Below are positions 27,241 through 35,891 of a DNA stretch of 64,000 bases, piece by piece. Under the pieces are notes generated by a model, which had not been told where the DNA came from, ran no database searches, and saw nothing but the letters and a program-made list of their open reading frames with translations. A program made the translations under genes and the position numbers. The first letter of the stretch is position 1. Each line of letters opens with the position of its first letter. The stretch comes from Sphingomonas sp. CBMAI 2297. GTDB taxonomy: Bacteria > Pseudomonadota > Alphaproteobacteria > Sphingomonadales > Sphingomonadaceae. The stretch lies in assembly GCF_029870595.1 (NCBI RefSeq), contig NZ_JAPDIR010000018.1:1-64000 (forward strand). The letters are read 5' to 3'.

Positions 27241-29460
27241 TCACACCATGGGATCGATGATGTCGCGCAGACGGGCGGCACCGCGGTCCATCACGGCCTG
27301 GCGCAATCCCGCGAGCGAGGTGACGCCCGTCGGCAGGCGATGATCGAATTCGATGACGCGGGCACTGGGCGGACGGGCGGCGGCACGCCACAGCCGCGCG
27401 CTCGCCACGCCGTCGACCACCGAGGATCCCGGCACGGCGAGATGATGCTGCCACAGCGCCATGCGATAGCGCTGCGCGAAGGTCTGGCGCGCGTCGCCCT
27501 CGACACGATTGTCCTCGAAGATGAATGCGTCGACTTCGCTGTCGAAGCTATAGCTGCGCCGGTTGCAATTGGCCGTGCCGATGACCGCGAGCTCGTCGTC
27601 GAACACCCAGCTCTTGGAATGGACATAGGTGTGGTCGCCGAAGGTCGGCGCGCTCTGGCTGGTGGTGAGCTGGAACACGCCGAGCTTGGCCCGGTCGGCC
27701 CCGGACAGCGCGGCATCGATCAGGCCCACGAAATCGCGGCGATATTCCTTGCCGAACGGCACATCGGTGATCGGATTGCCCGGGATCAGGATCGTGACAT
27801 GGCTGAGCCGCGGCACCGCGGCGATCAGCGCGCGCGCCGTGTCGAGGTCGAGCAGATACTGGTCCTCGCAATAGATGAAGCGGCGGGCATTGCCGATCGC
27901 GGCGAGCAGCGCGGCCTTGATGCCGCGCTCGGCAACGATCAGCGGCGGCGCCGCATGGACGGGATTGAAGGTCCGCGCGATCATCACCGAGAGGGGGCCG
28001 CCAAAGGGAGCATCGTTCACGCCCGGGCTCGCGATCGCGGCGGGCACGCCGGCCGTCTCGCCGCGCAGGGCGCCGAAGCGGCTGCTGCCGGGATGATGCC
28101 GCCAGCGCGAGACGAAGGTCGAGAGCAGATCGTGCGCGCTCGGCCCGACGATGCGGCAATGCGTGTCATGATGCGGTTGCCCCGTGTCGGGGTCGACAAC
28201 GCGGACGCGGTTGGGGTTCATGTCGATGCCGCCGCAATAGCCGACCAGCACCTCGCCGCGCTTGACCACCAGCACCTTCTGATGATGCGATCCGCCCAGC
28301 CGCGCGATATCGGGCTCGATGATCCGGAGGATGACCGAGATCAGGCGCGGATGCATCCCGACCAGCGCCGCGGCGACCGCCAGCCGCACGGTCGATGCAG
28401 TGGTGTGGTTGGTGGTCAGATCGTCCTTGATCGCCTTGCCGCCGGTCAGCGCATTGATGTGGCTGACGACCTGGGTCGCGCTGCGATCGGCGGCGGTGAC
28501 GATGCCGAACTGATCCCAGAGCATTGCCGCGACCTCGACTCCTCGTCCCGCCGCGGCGGTGTAGATGTCGCGGAAGCTGCTCGCCGCACCGAGCGGGAAC
28601 GTATCGAAATTGTCCCAGCCGAGCAGATAGATGAAGTCGCGCTCGCCATTGGTGGCACCCATGTCGGCGGCCATGGCGTTGAAGGTGGCGTTGCCGTCGA
28701 TCAGCGCGGCCACCGCATTGCCGCTGCGTAGCACGGTGCGCCCGGTCGCGAGCGGGCGCAGGATCGTGCCCCAGCGGCTGGGATCGACCTGGCCCACTCC
28801 GGGTATCGGCCGTGGCGGCCGACGCGCGGTGTATGTCAGCAGCGCGCTCCAGGTGCGTGGCCCGATGATGCCGTCCCATTCGGACGCCAGGCCGGGAAAG
28901 GCGATGCGCTGGAACGAGACCGTGGCCGCGCGCGTATGCGCTCCGAAAATGCCGTCGGTGGCGAGCGGGCAATCGTCGAGGCCGCGCTCGCCCCGAGCCG
29001 CGCGCTCGGCATGCACCTGGTTCAGCCGCTGTTGCGCGTCGATCACCGCCGGGCCGCGCGAGCCGGTGCGGATGGTCGGGCGCGCCGCCGGGGTCCCGGG
29101 CGGAACCGCGGAGATATCCTGTTCGGCCTCGCCCAGCGGACGGATCACCGTCAGGTCGGCATGGAGCAGCCGGTCCGGGCCGCACAGGCTGATCGCGACC
29201 GTGCCCGGCCGTCCCGCGGCAAGTGCCTCGACATCGATCGCGCCGGCCTCGCGCGCGCCGATTTCCAGCGGGGCGGTGAGGATGAACGAGCGGCGCCCTC
29301 CCCCCAGCGGCTGGCGGATGACGACATCGCCGCCGAGCAGCGGACGGTCGATACGGCGCCCGGGCCACGCGACCACCTGCATGAAGGGATCGGCAAGGTG
29401 ATCCTGTAGCGTGGCGCGGGCGAGCGTGTCCGTGCCGGTGATGGAATGGGTGTCGGTCAT
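27241..29460 (-). CDS. phospholipase D-like protein with peptidoglycan-binding module
   Basis: A 739-residue protein with three parts. Residues ~1-110 form an adapter (QVVAWPGRRIDRPLLGGDVV) also found in the giant protease of this operon. Residues ~120-225 are a PG_binding_1-type domain (TIRTGSRGPAVIDAQQRLN, GIFGAHTRAATVSFQR, GIIGPRTWSALL), almost the same as in the protease. The rest is a phospholipase D catalytic pair: HHQKVLVV near residue 390 and YVHSKSWVFDD near 612. The second HKD motif is complete; in the first the usual Asp is replaced (HQKVLVVK). No signal peptide is visible. ATG 29458-29460 has AGGGGG upstream. It ends the SARP-linked operon. An effector acting on phospholipid is inferred. 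Confidence 0.85.
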   Translation of the reverse strand: MTDTHSITGTDTLARATLQDHLADPFMQVVAWPGRRIDRPLLGGDVVIRQPLGGGRRSFILTAPLEIGAREAGAIDVEALAAGRPGTVAISLCGPDRLLHADLTVIRPLGEAEQDISAVPPGTPAARPTIRTGSRGPAVIDAQQRLNQVHAERAARGERGLDDCPLATDGIFGAHTRAATVSFQRIAFPGLASEWDGIIGPRTWSALLTYTARRPPRPIPGVGQVDPSRWGTILRPLATGRTVLRSGNAVAALIDGNATFNAMAADMGATNGERDFIYLLGWDNFDTFPLGAASSFRDIYTAAAGRGVEVAAMLWDQFGIVTAADRSATQVVSHINALTGGKAIKDDLTTNHTTASTVRLAVAAALVGMHPRLISVILRIIEPDIARLGGSHHQKVLVVKRGEVLVGYCGGIDMNPNRVRVVDPDTGQPHHDTHCRIVGPSAHDLLSTFVSRWRHHPGSSRFGALRGETAGVPAAIASPGVNDAPFGGPLSVMIARTFNPVHAAPPLIVAERGIKAALLAAIGNARRFIYCEDQYLLDLDTARALIAAVPRLSHVTILIPGNPITDVPFGKEYRRDFVGLIDAALSGADRAKLGVFQLTTSQSAPTFGDHTYVHSKSWVFDDELAVIGTANCNRRSYSFDSEVDAFIFEDNRVEGDARQTFAQRYRMALWQHHLAVPGSSVVDGVASARLWRAAARPPSARVIEFDHRLPTGVTSLAGLRQAVMDRGAARLRDIIDPMV

Positions 29461-29470
29461 CGCATCCCCC

Positions 29471-29884
29471 TCATGCCGCACGGGCAATCTGTGCCAGCAC
29501 CTCGCGTCGCGCGACGAGTTCGCGCTGCCGCCGGCCAAGCTCGGTCGACAGGGCCTCGTCCGCGGCCTCGGCCATTTCCTGTTCCTGCGCGCGGGCCAGC
29601 GAGGCCATGCGCGCCAATAGCTGGCGCGACACCGCGCCGGCTTCCCGTGGGAGCTGGCGGCTGATCCGCAGCAGGAAGCTGTCGAGGTGCAGATCGGTGA
29701 GCGCGAGCCGGCTGGGGCGCGGTCCGAGATACAATTGCTCGAAGGCGCTCAGATGCGCGCGCGGATCGGCGTCGATCGCGCGCAGCACCGCGTCGAAGCG
29801 GGGGCCCAGCGCGGCGCTGGTGAAGTTGCCGCCGACGAACATGCGCACGCGCTGGCGGGGCGTGAGGCTGGCTGTGTCGGTCAT
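29471..29884 (-). CDS. hypothetical helical protein between protease and phospholipase
   Basis: A 137-residue protein of unknown family, mostly alpha-helical and rich in Arg, Ala and Glu, with a coiled-coil-like second half (QEQEMAEAADEALSTELG, then RRQRELVARREVLAQ). It has no signal peptide and no membrane segment. It starts one base after the protease stop and ends ten bases before the phospholipase start, so it is part of the same operon. It might be a chaperone or adaptor for either neighbour; nothing in the sequence proves this. Confidence 0.7.
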   Translation of the reverse strand: MTDTASLTPRQRVRMFVGGNFTSAALGPRFDAVLRAIDADPRAHLSAFEQLYLGPRPSRLALTDLHLDSFLLRISRQLPREAGAVSRQLLARMASLARAQEQEMAEAADEALSTELGRRQRELVARREVLAQIARAA

Positions 29885-29885
29885 C

Positions 29886-32800
29886 TCAGAAATTCCCTAC
29901 CGAGGTATTGCCGGTGGTGGTGTCGGCGGGGCCGATTCCGGCGGCATCCGGCGGCGTGGGCAGGCGCGTCGTCCGGCGCCGGCGCACCCAGTTGAAGCTG
30001 TTGTCGTTGTTGGCGTCGGCATCCGGGCTGGCGGTGAACAGTGTCTGGATCCGGCGATAGGTCCGCACATCGGGCAGCGCGCCGCTGGGCGCGAACGTGT
30101 TGAAGGTGAAGAATTGCAGCCCTTGCGGACTGTCGAAGCGGTTGAGCAGCACATGGTGCAGCTCGTGTGCCAGCGTCTCGAGATCGGCATTGAGGTCGAC
30201 ATGCTGGAAGATGAAGAAGCGGCCGCCGAGCAATGCCTCCTGCGTCTGGGTGACGCCGGAATAGGCGTTGAAATTGGGCAGGCCGTCGCTGCGCGGGCGC
30301 GGCAAGGTGCAGAAGCAGACGGTGACGGTGTCGTCGGGCGTGGTCGGCAGCAGCTGATCCAGCACCAGCCGCTCCTCCGGCGTGTCGAGAAAGCCGATAT
30401 AGTTTCCATTGGCATCCCGCGCGCCGGCCGGCAGCGCGAGGTCGCGCGTCGGGCCGACATCGATCCTGAGCCCGGTCTGCGCCCAGCGCTGGTTGGCATG
30501 GAGGAATTGATCGTCGATCTGCCGTTGCAGCGCGGGCGTCATGGTCAGCCCGAGCCGGACGACGCGCAGTGCGATGCGCCTGCGGCTCTCGGGGTTGCGC
30601 CGAAACACCGGCAAGGTCGAGGAGACGGTGCCGCCGGCGGCGGCGGTATAGTCGACACGCACCGAGCCGTTGAGATCGGCGCGGCGCAGCCGATGATTGC
30701 TCTGGCCGCGATTGCGAACGCCGACATCGGGGCCGGCCGCCAGCCCCGAATGGGTCGGCTGGCCGGCATCGGTGTCGTCGGTCACCAGCATCAGCGCGCG
30801 CGACACGAATATCTTCGATCCCGCCACGGTCTCGGTAAGCGTCACGTTCTGTGAAGCGGGCGCGTCGTCGTCCGCGCCGACGGCGGTCAGCGTGCGCCAG
30901 CGCGCGGTGACGGTCGAGCCGGTCGCGCCGCGATCGGTAACGCGAACATAGAAGCGGCGGCGGTCGCTGCCGACGAAGTTGCTCGCCTCGGCGGCATCGT
31001 TGCGGACGGTGCGGGCGGCGCCGGTATAGGCGCTGTCCCAAAGCCCGAACATCAGCGCAGTGGCAACCGGCGACGCGCCGTCGACCCGATGGTCGTCGTC
31101 ATCGTCGAGCACGAACTCCACCGTCGCGGCGGCCACCGGCCGCGGCCGGGGTGGCACGATGACGGGGAACACGAAATCGCTGAACACCTGCACGCGCCGG
31201 CTCCGCGCGTCGTCGGCGGCCGGCTCCGCCTCGCCGCGGCTTTCGACGTCGATCACCAGCGCCGCCGATGCGGGCCGCCCGGTCATCCGCGCGATCGCGC
31301 CGAGTATCTCGCGCCGCACCGCCTCGGCACGCCGCAGTCCGAGCGCGAGATTGTCGGCGGGCGACCCCACGGAGTCGGTATGGCCGATCAAGCGCAGATG
31401 GCGGACCGGCGTCGCGGTCCTCTCGCTCTCCATGATGCAGCGGGCGATGCCGATGATCTGCGGCTGATGACGCGGCAGTATCTCGGCCGAGCCGAAATCG
31501 AAATTGTCGATCTGCTGCTCGAGCGGCAGCCCGGGACAACGTGTCGGCAAGGTGATCTGCGAGACGCCGCCGCCGCTCGCCGCAATCAGTTCCGCCCAGG
31601 TGCGCGGGCCGATGACGCCGTCCCATTCGTTAGGCTGGCCCGGAAAGGCTGTCCGCTGAAAGGCCAGCGTCGCCGCGCGCGTATTGGCCCCGAACGCGCC
31701 GTCGACGGTCAGCGGGCAACGGTCGAGCCCGGCCTCGCCCCCGGCGAGCCGCGCGGCATGCACGGTGTTGAGGCGAGTCTGCGCCTCGGTGACGGCGGGG
31801 CCGCGCGAGCCCTGGCGGATGGTCGGCCGCGGCACCATGGGCGGATCGCTCTCGCCAAGGCCGGTCCCATCGCGCGAGCGGATGATCAGCACGTCGGGCA
31901 GCAGCAGCCCGTCGGGGCCGGCGATCCGCTCGAAGCCGTCCTCGCCGATCACCTCGGCATAGAAGCCGCCTTCGCGCGGCCGGCCGCTCCGCTGCTGGAT
32001 GCCTTGCGCGCGGCGCATGCCGGGGCGGGACACGATCTTCGCGCGGCGCCGATGCGTTCCGCGCAGGATGATGTCGCCCGCGAGCAGCGGCGCCGCGAGG
32101 CGCGCGCCCGGGAAGCCGACGATCTGCGTCGAGGGCGCCTGCGGATTGACCGCGACGTTGAGCAGCGCCTTGGGGTCGACCGGGGCAACGGGTGGCGCTG
32201 CCGGGGCGGCCGGCGGCTCGGGGGCGGGTTCGAAGCCCGGCAGCGGCTCGATCGCGGCTGCGGGATCGGGCACGGACGGTTCCGGGGCCGGCGCCGGATC
32301 GAGCGCCGCTACCGGGTCGGGGGCTGGAGCATCGGCCTCGCTCCCCTCGCGCTGCGAGACGGCGATCGGCGGCTCCGGCGGCAGGCCCAGCATCTCGCGC
32401 AGCTCGGCTTCGCTGAACTGCGACAGGATGCGCTGCTCGGGAGTCGGCTGGCTGTGGCGCCGGCCCTTGGTCCAGCGGCGCTCGTCGTCCGTCACCGGCG
32501 GGCCGATGGCGACCGTTTCCGCTGCCTCGAGTTCGTCGCGTTCCATGGCCGCCACCTCCTGTGTTTCGCCGGATGCCCGGGCCGGGCGCGCGGTGCCGCG
32601 CAATTGCCGTGCCGCGGCGACGGCCGCCGCGACGTCGAGGATGCCATAGCCCCAGCGCTCGACCTGATCGGCGCCCGCCGGCGATGGCGGCGCCAGGGAA
32701 GCGAACAACGCGTTGCGGATCGCCGCGACCGGTTGCGGCCCCGAAGCCTGGAGCATCAGCGCGACCGTGCCGGTAACATGCGGCGCGGCCATGCTCGTGC

Positions 32801-34337
32801 CGCTCATCCGGACATAGCCCGCCGGCTCCCCCGCCGATTGCCGCGACCGCACCGACAGGACCCGCACGCCGGGCGCGACCACCAGCGGCTTGCGGCGCCC
32901 GTCGCGCGTCGGCCCGGTGCTGGAGAAGCGCGCCATCGGCTGATCGGGATCATGCGCGTCATAGGCGCCCACCGCGATCGTGCGCATCGCGTTGCAGATG
33001 CTGCCCGTCGTCGCCAGCGGCGACGCCAGCCCGGGCGCGAACACCGCCTGGCATGCCGGGCAGCCGGCATTGCGCTCGATCCACGCGTGCCAGCGGCCGT
33101 CAGCCACATCCCGTCCCGTGATCTCGATCGCCCAGCGCCCCGCCGGCGCCAGCGGGCGCAGGACCAGCGCGACCAGATTGTCGCCGTTGTTGGGATCGGC
33201 GGCGCGGTGATAGAGTCGCGCCAGCTCCGTCCCGGCCGCGCCGCGCACCACCGCATTGGCGCCGAGCTCGGCCATTGCCGCGCCGCCATCGGGAGCGACG
33301 GCCCGCGCGACGAACCGGTCGATCCCCTTGTACCAGACCTCCACCGTCGCCGGATGCGCGTCGCTGCGCGGCAGCTCGAACGGCAGGCGCTCGCTGCGCC
33401 CTTCACGCAGCCGCCCCTCCATATGGACGTTGCGCGCGTAATAATTGCCCGTGCTCTGCACGACCACGGTGCCGGGGCGGTTGGCAATCAGCCAGTCGAT
33501 CGCGCGCTCGACGAGCAAGCTGCCATCGTGCGGCCCGGCATGGCGGCCGATGCTCATGTTGAGCGCGATCGGGCGCCCCCCGGCCGCGCGGACGACAAAG
33601 TCGATCGCCTCGAGCAGGTCCACCGAATTGCCGAGATCGCCCAGGCCGGGGCCGAGATGGACGAAGATCAGATCCGCCTCGGGCGCGATGCCCTGTGGAC
33701 CGCCCGCCCGCCCGTTTCCCGCCGCGATTCCAAGCACATGCGTGCCGTGCGAAGGCTGTGGCGATTCGGACGGGCGATAATTCAGGGCCGCGAAGGGATC
33801 GTCGCCGCGTAGCGCGTGGTCGATCTCGCCCCGGCGATGGATGCGACCATAGCCATAGGGCGCCGGGACGCCGTCCGCGCGCTGGTCCCACAGGGCGATC
33901 AGGCGCGAGCTGCCATCGGCGTTGCGAAAGTCGGGATGCGCGAAGTCGATCCCCCAGTCGATCACCGCGACAACGACGCCCCTGCCCGTCTCCGCGAGCC
34001 CCGCCGGGCGGCGCTCGTCGCTGTCCACGGGCGCGGGATCGGCTTCGCTCAGGCCGGGCTCGCCGGGCGGCGGACGGTCGGCAAAGGGGTTGCGCACAGG
34101 GGCGATCGCCTCGGCCTCGCCGGCATAGATGCGAGGTGCCTTGAGGCTGGCGACCGATGCGTGGTCATGGATCGCGGCCAGCGCGCCGCGCGCCGCCCGT
34201 CCGGTCGCGACGTCGCCGAAGCGCGCGACCAGGCGCAGGCCGGGCGGCGGGGAGCTCCCGGGATGCAGGCGGACGATGACGGCGACCTCTTCGTCCGAAC
34301 CGCCCGCCGCGATCAGTTCCTGCAGCCCGGGATCCAT
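29886..34337 (-). CDS. giant double protease: subtilisin, PG-binding, OmpA-like and HExxH domains
   Basis: A 1,483-residue multidomain protein. Residues ~115-560 are an S8 subtilisin protease with the full triad: D127 (VAVIDWGID), H197 (SHGTHVLG) and S515 (MSGTSMAAPHVTG). A Pro/Ala/Glu-rich linker follows (~650-730). Next come the adapter also found in the phospholipase (QIVGFPGARLAAPLLAGDI), a PG_binding_1 domain (TIRQGSRGPAVTEAQTRLN), and an OmpA-like domain (DNFDFGSAEILPRHQPQI, LRLIGHTDSVGSPADNLAL). The C-terminal ~450 residues contain a zinc-protease motif, LAHELHHVLLNRFD, at ~1390. There is no classical signal peptide. ATG 34335-34337 has AGGGGG seven bases upstream. Two unrelated protease sites in one chain with two wall-binding domains is unusual. 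A secreted effector is the likeliest role. Confidence 0.88.
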   Translation of the reverse strand: MDPGLQELIAAGGSDEEVAVIVRLHPGSSPPPGLRLVARFGDVATGRAARGALAAIHDHASVASLKAPRIYAGEAEAIAPVRNPFADRPPPGEPGLSEADPAPVDSDERRPAGLAETGRGVVVAVIDWGIDFAHPDFRNADGSSRLIALWDQRADGVPAPYGYGRIHRRGEIDHALRGDDPFAALNYRPSESPQPSHGTHVLGIAAGNGRAGGPQGIAPEADLIFVHLGPGLGDLGNSVDLLEAIDFVVRAAGGRPIALNMSIGRHAGPHDGSLLVERAIDWLIANRPGTVVVQSTGNYYARNVHMEGRLREGRSERLPFELPRSDAHPATVEVWYKGIDRFVARAVAPDGGAAMAELGANAVVRGAAGTELARLYHRAADPNNGDNLVALVLRPLAPAGRWAIEITGRDVADGRWHAWIERNAGCPACQAVFAPGLASPLATTGSICNAMRTIAVGAYDAHDPDQPMARFSSTGPTRDGRRKPLVVAPGVRVLSVRSRQSAGEPAGYVRMSGTSMAAPHVTGTVALMLQASGPQPVAAIRNALFASLAPPSPAGADQVERWGYGILDVAAAVAAARQLRGTARPARASGETQEVAAMERDELEAAETVAIGPPVTDDERRWTKGRRHSQPTPEQRILSQFSEAELREMLGLPPEPPIAVSQREGSEADAPAPDPVAALDPAPAPEPSVPDPAAAIEPLPGFEPAPEPPAAPAAPPVAPVDPKALLNVAVNPQAPSTQIVGFPGARLAAPLLAGDIILRGTHRRRAKIVSRPGMRRAQGIQQRSGRPREGGFYAEVIGEDGFERIAGPDGLLLPDVLIIRSRDGTGLGESDPPMVPRPTIRQGSRGPAVTEAQTRLNTVHAARLAGGEAGLDRCPLTVDGAFGANTRAATLAFQRTAFPGQPNEWDGVIGPRTWAELIAASGGGVSQITLPTRCPGLPLEQQIDNFDFGSAEILPRHQPQIIGIARCIMESERTATPVRHLRLIGHTDSVGSPADNLALGLRRAEAVRREILGAIARMTGRPASAALVIDVESRGEAEPAADDARSRRVQVFSDFVFPVIVPPRPRPVAAATVEFVLDDDDDHRVDGASPVATALMFGLWDSAYTGAARTVRNDAAEASNFVGSDRRRFYVRVTDRGATGSTVTARWRTLTAVGADDDAPASQNVTLTETVAGSKIFVSRALMLVTDDTDAGQPTHSGLAAGPDVGVRNRGQSNHRLRRADLNGSVRVDYTAAAGGTVSSTLPVFRRNPESRRRIALRVVRLGLTMTPALQRQIDDQFLHANQRWAQTGLRIDVGPTRDLALPAGARDANGNYIGFLDTPEERLVLDQLLPTTPDDTVTVCFCTLPRPRSDGLPNFNAYSGVTQTQEALLGGRFFIFQHVDLNADLETLAHELHHVLLNRFDSPQGLQFFTFNTFAPSGALPDVRTYRRIQTLFTASPDADANNDNSFNWVRRRRTTRLPTPPDAAGIGPADTTTGNTSVGNF

Positions 34338-34361
34338 GGTTCACCCCCTGGCCGGCCGCCG

Positions 34362-34796
34362 CTACTTCTTGAGCGGCGGCGCGATGGCGCCCGCTTTCGC
34401 GGGTTCCCGCGCCTGGGCGGCGGCCTTGCTCGCCTCGTCGGCGGCCTGCTGGGCGGCGGCGGCCGATTTTCCGGCGGCGTCGGCGGCAATTCTTGCCTCC
34501 TGCGCCGCGGCTTCGGCCCCCTTGCGTGCCTCTTCGGCGCCGCCCTTGGCCGCCTCCGCGTCCTCGGCCGCCGATTGCGCCGCCTCGACCGCATCCTCCA
34601 CTTCGCTCACGTCATCATATTCCGCGCATTCGTCGGACGGCTTGTCCGCCATGGAGCGCGCCGCGATGATCGCGAGCAAGGGATTGCCGGCCATGTAAGC
34701 GATGATGCTCAGCCGGCCGAGATCCGTGGAGGACAGGCCGAAGGAGCTTCCCGCCGCGCGCCCGAGCACGAGGCTGTTCAGCTGTTGGTCAAACAT
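34362..34796 (-). CDS. hypothetical protein with hydrophobic N-terminus and Ala-rich coiled coil
   Basis: A 144-residue protein of unknown family. Residues ~1-50 contain a hydrophobic stretch (RLSIIAYMAGNPLLAIIAA); residues ~60-135 are a long Ala/Glu/Lys helix that should form a coiled coil (SEVEDAVEAAQSAAEDAEAA and following). It ends in PPLKK. It sits 24 bases upstream of the giant protease gene, in the same operon. A scaffold, anchor or secretion adaptor would suit; this is inference. Confidence 0.7.
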   Translation of the reverse strand: MFDQQLNSLVLGRAAGSSFGLSSTDLGRLSIIAYMAGNPLLAIIAARSMADKPSDECAEYDDVSEVEDAVEAAQSAAEDAEAAKGGAEEARKGAEAAAQEARIAADAAGKSAAAAQQAADEASKAAAQAREPAKAGAIAPPLKK

Positions 34797-34827
34797 GCTC
34801 GCATTCCTTTCGGTGACAGCAGCCCGG

Positions 34828-35406
34828 TCAGGCCGAAAGCGCGATGGCCATCATCATCGTCGTCATCACGCCGTTGTTGCCGTCGCTCGCCGATGTCGAC
34901 GAGCCGCCAAGCGCGCCGCCATAGAGAAGGACCGGCAGCATCTTGGAGAATTTGTCGTTCCCGCCGCCGATCAGCGGCAGGATCATCGCGATCTGGCGCG
35001 ACTCGTCGAGGCCCTTCTTCAGCTCGGCGGTTTCCTTCTTGCGCAGCGCGATCTCCTTGCGCAGCGCCTGCCCCATCGATCCGATCTCGCGTTCGGCAGC
35101 GCGGGCGCGCGTGTCGACGGCCTTCAGCGCCGCGGAAGTCGTGTGGATGCGGTCGTCGAGCCGTTTGGCGGTCGCCGCCAGTTCGGCCTTGGTCGCGAAG
35201 CCGCCGGGGACGGCACGCGGCACCGCATTGCCGCGCGGCGGCAGCTTGATCCCCGGCCGGCCACCCCGGCCAGGCCGTGCGCCGAACCTGGGACGCGCGG
35301 CCTCGTCGAACGCCTCGCCATAGTCCTCGCCGTAATCCTCGGTGTCGAACTCGAAATCGCTCTCCACGAGCCCTTCGAAATCGCTCTCAAAGGCGGTTCC
35401 CAACAT
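34828..35406 (-). CDS. hypothetical acidic coiled-coil protein with hydrophobic C-terminus
   Basis: A 192-residue protein of unknown family. The N-terminus is strongly acidic and aromatic (SDFEFDTEDYGEDYGEAFDE); a basic Gly/Arg-rich segment follows, then a coiled coil (~85-145, ALRKEIALRKKETAELKKGL). The C-terminus is hydrophobic and Met-rich (NGVMTTMMMAIALSA). ATG 35404-35406 has a strong ribosome site (AGGAGG, six bases). The acidic DYGEDYG motif echoes the EDWGEDWG tail of the protein encoded at 35884-36903, suggesting the two share a partner. The function is unknown. Confidence 0.72.
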   Translation of the reverse strand: MLGTAFESDFEGLVESDFEFDTEDYGEDYGEAFDEAARPRFGARPGRGGRPGIKLPPRGNAVPRAVPGGFATKAELAATAKRLDDRIHTTSAALKAVDTRARAAEREIGSMGQALRKEIALRKKETAELKKGLDESRQIAMILPLIGGGNDKFSKMLPVLLYGGALGGSSTSASDGNNGVMTTMMMAIALSA

Positions 35407-35438
35407 CACGTTCCTCCTGTCATCAACTGTTGAACGAG

Positions 35439-35891
35439 TCAGTGCGCGTGCATCGCGGGTTCGCGCGCCGGCGACGGCGCCCCGAACAGCTCGGCGCGGA
35501 TCTGCGCGTCCGGCCGGACCATGCCGGGCCGGCCGCGACCATGGCAGCCAAGGCAGCCGGGATCGTCGCCCCAGCACAGGCCGCAGGCGCCGAGCGCCGC
35601 GGCGAGCCGGCTCAGCCGCTGCGCCCCGGCGCGGCCGGCCTCGTGCAGCTGCCGGGCGATCCGCGTCATCTTGGTCAGGCGCGCCTCGGCCGCGTCGAGC
35701 CGCGCGCTCAGCTCCGCGATCAGCTCGTCGCGCTCGTCCGGAGCCTCGACATCGTTGCTCGGCTCGGCGCGCTGCGCCTGCATCAGCTCCATCAGCGCGG
35801 CCATGCGCGGATCGCCGGCCGCGAACTCCTGCATCATCGCCGCGGGATCGAGCCCGGGGCCGGCGGCAGCGCGGGCAGCGGCGTCAAACAC
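35439..35891 (-). CDS. hypothetical protein with cysteine-rich zinc-ribbon-like motif
   Basis: A 150-residue protein of unknown family. The first ~90 residues are helical with a coiled-coil section (RDELIAELSARLDAAEARL). GACGLCWGDDPGCLGCHGRG follows, with two CxxC-type pairs that could bind zinc, similar to the CxxC-G repeats of DnaJ-type chaperones. It overlaps the start of its downstream-coordinate neighbour by 8 bases and belongs to the same operon. A chaperone-like role for the effectors is possible but unproven. Confidence 0.7.
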   Translation of the reverse strand: MFDAAARAAAGPGLDPAAMMQEFAAGDPRMAALMELMQAQRAEPSNDVEAPDERDELIAELSARLDAAEARLTKMTRIARQLHEAGRAGAQRLSRLAAALGACGLCWGDDPGCLGCHGRGRPGMVRPDAQIRAELFGAPSPAREPAMHAH

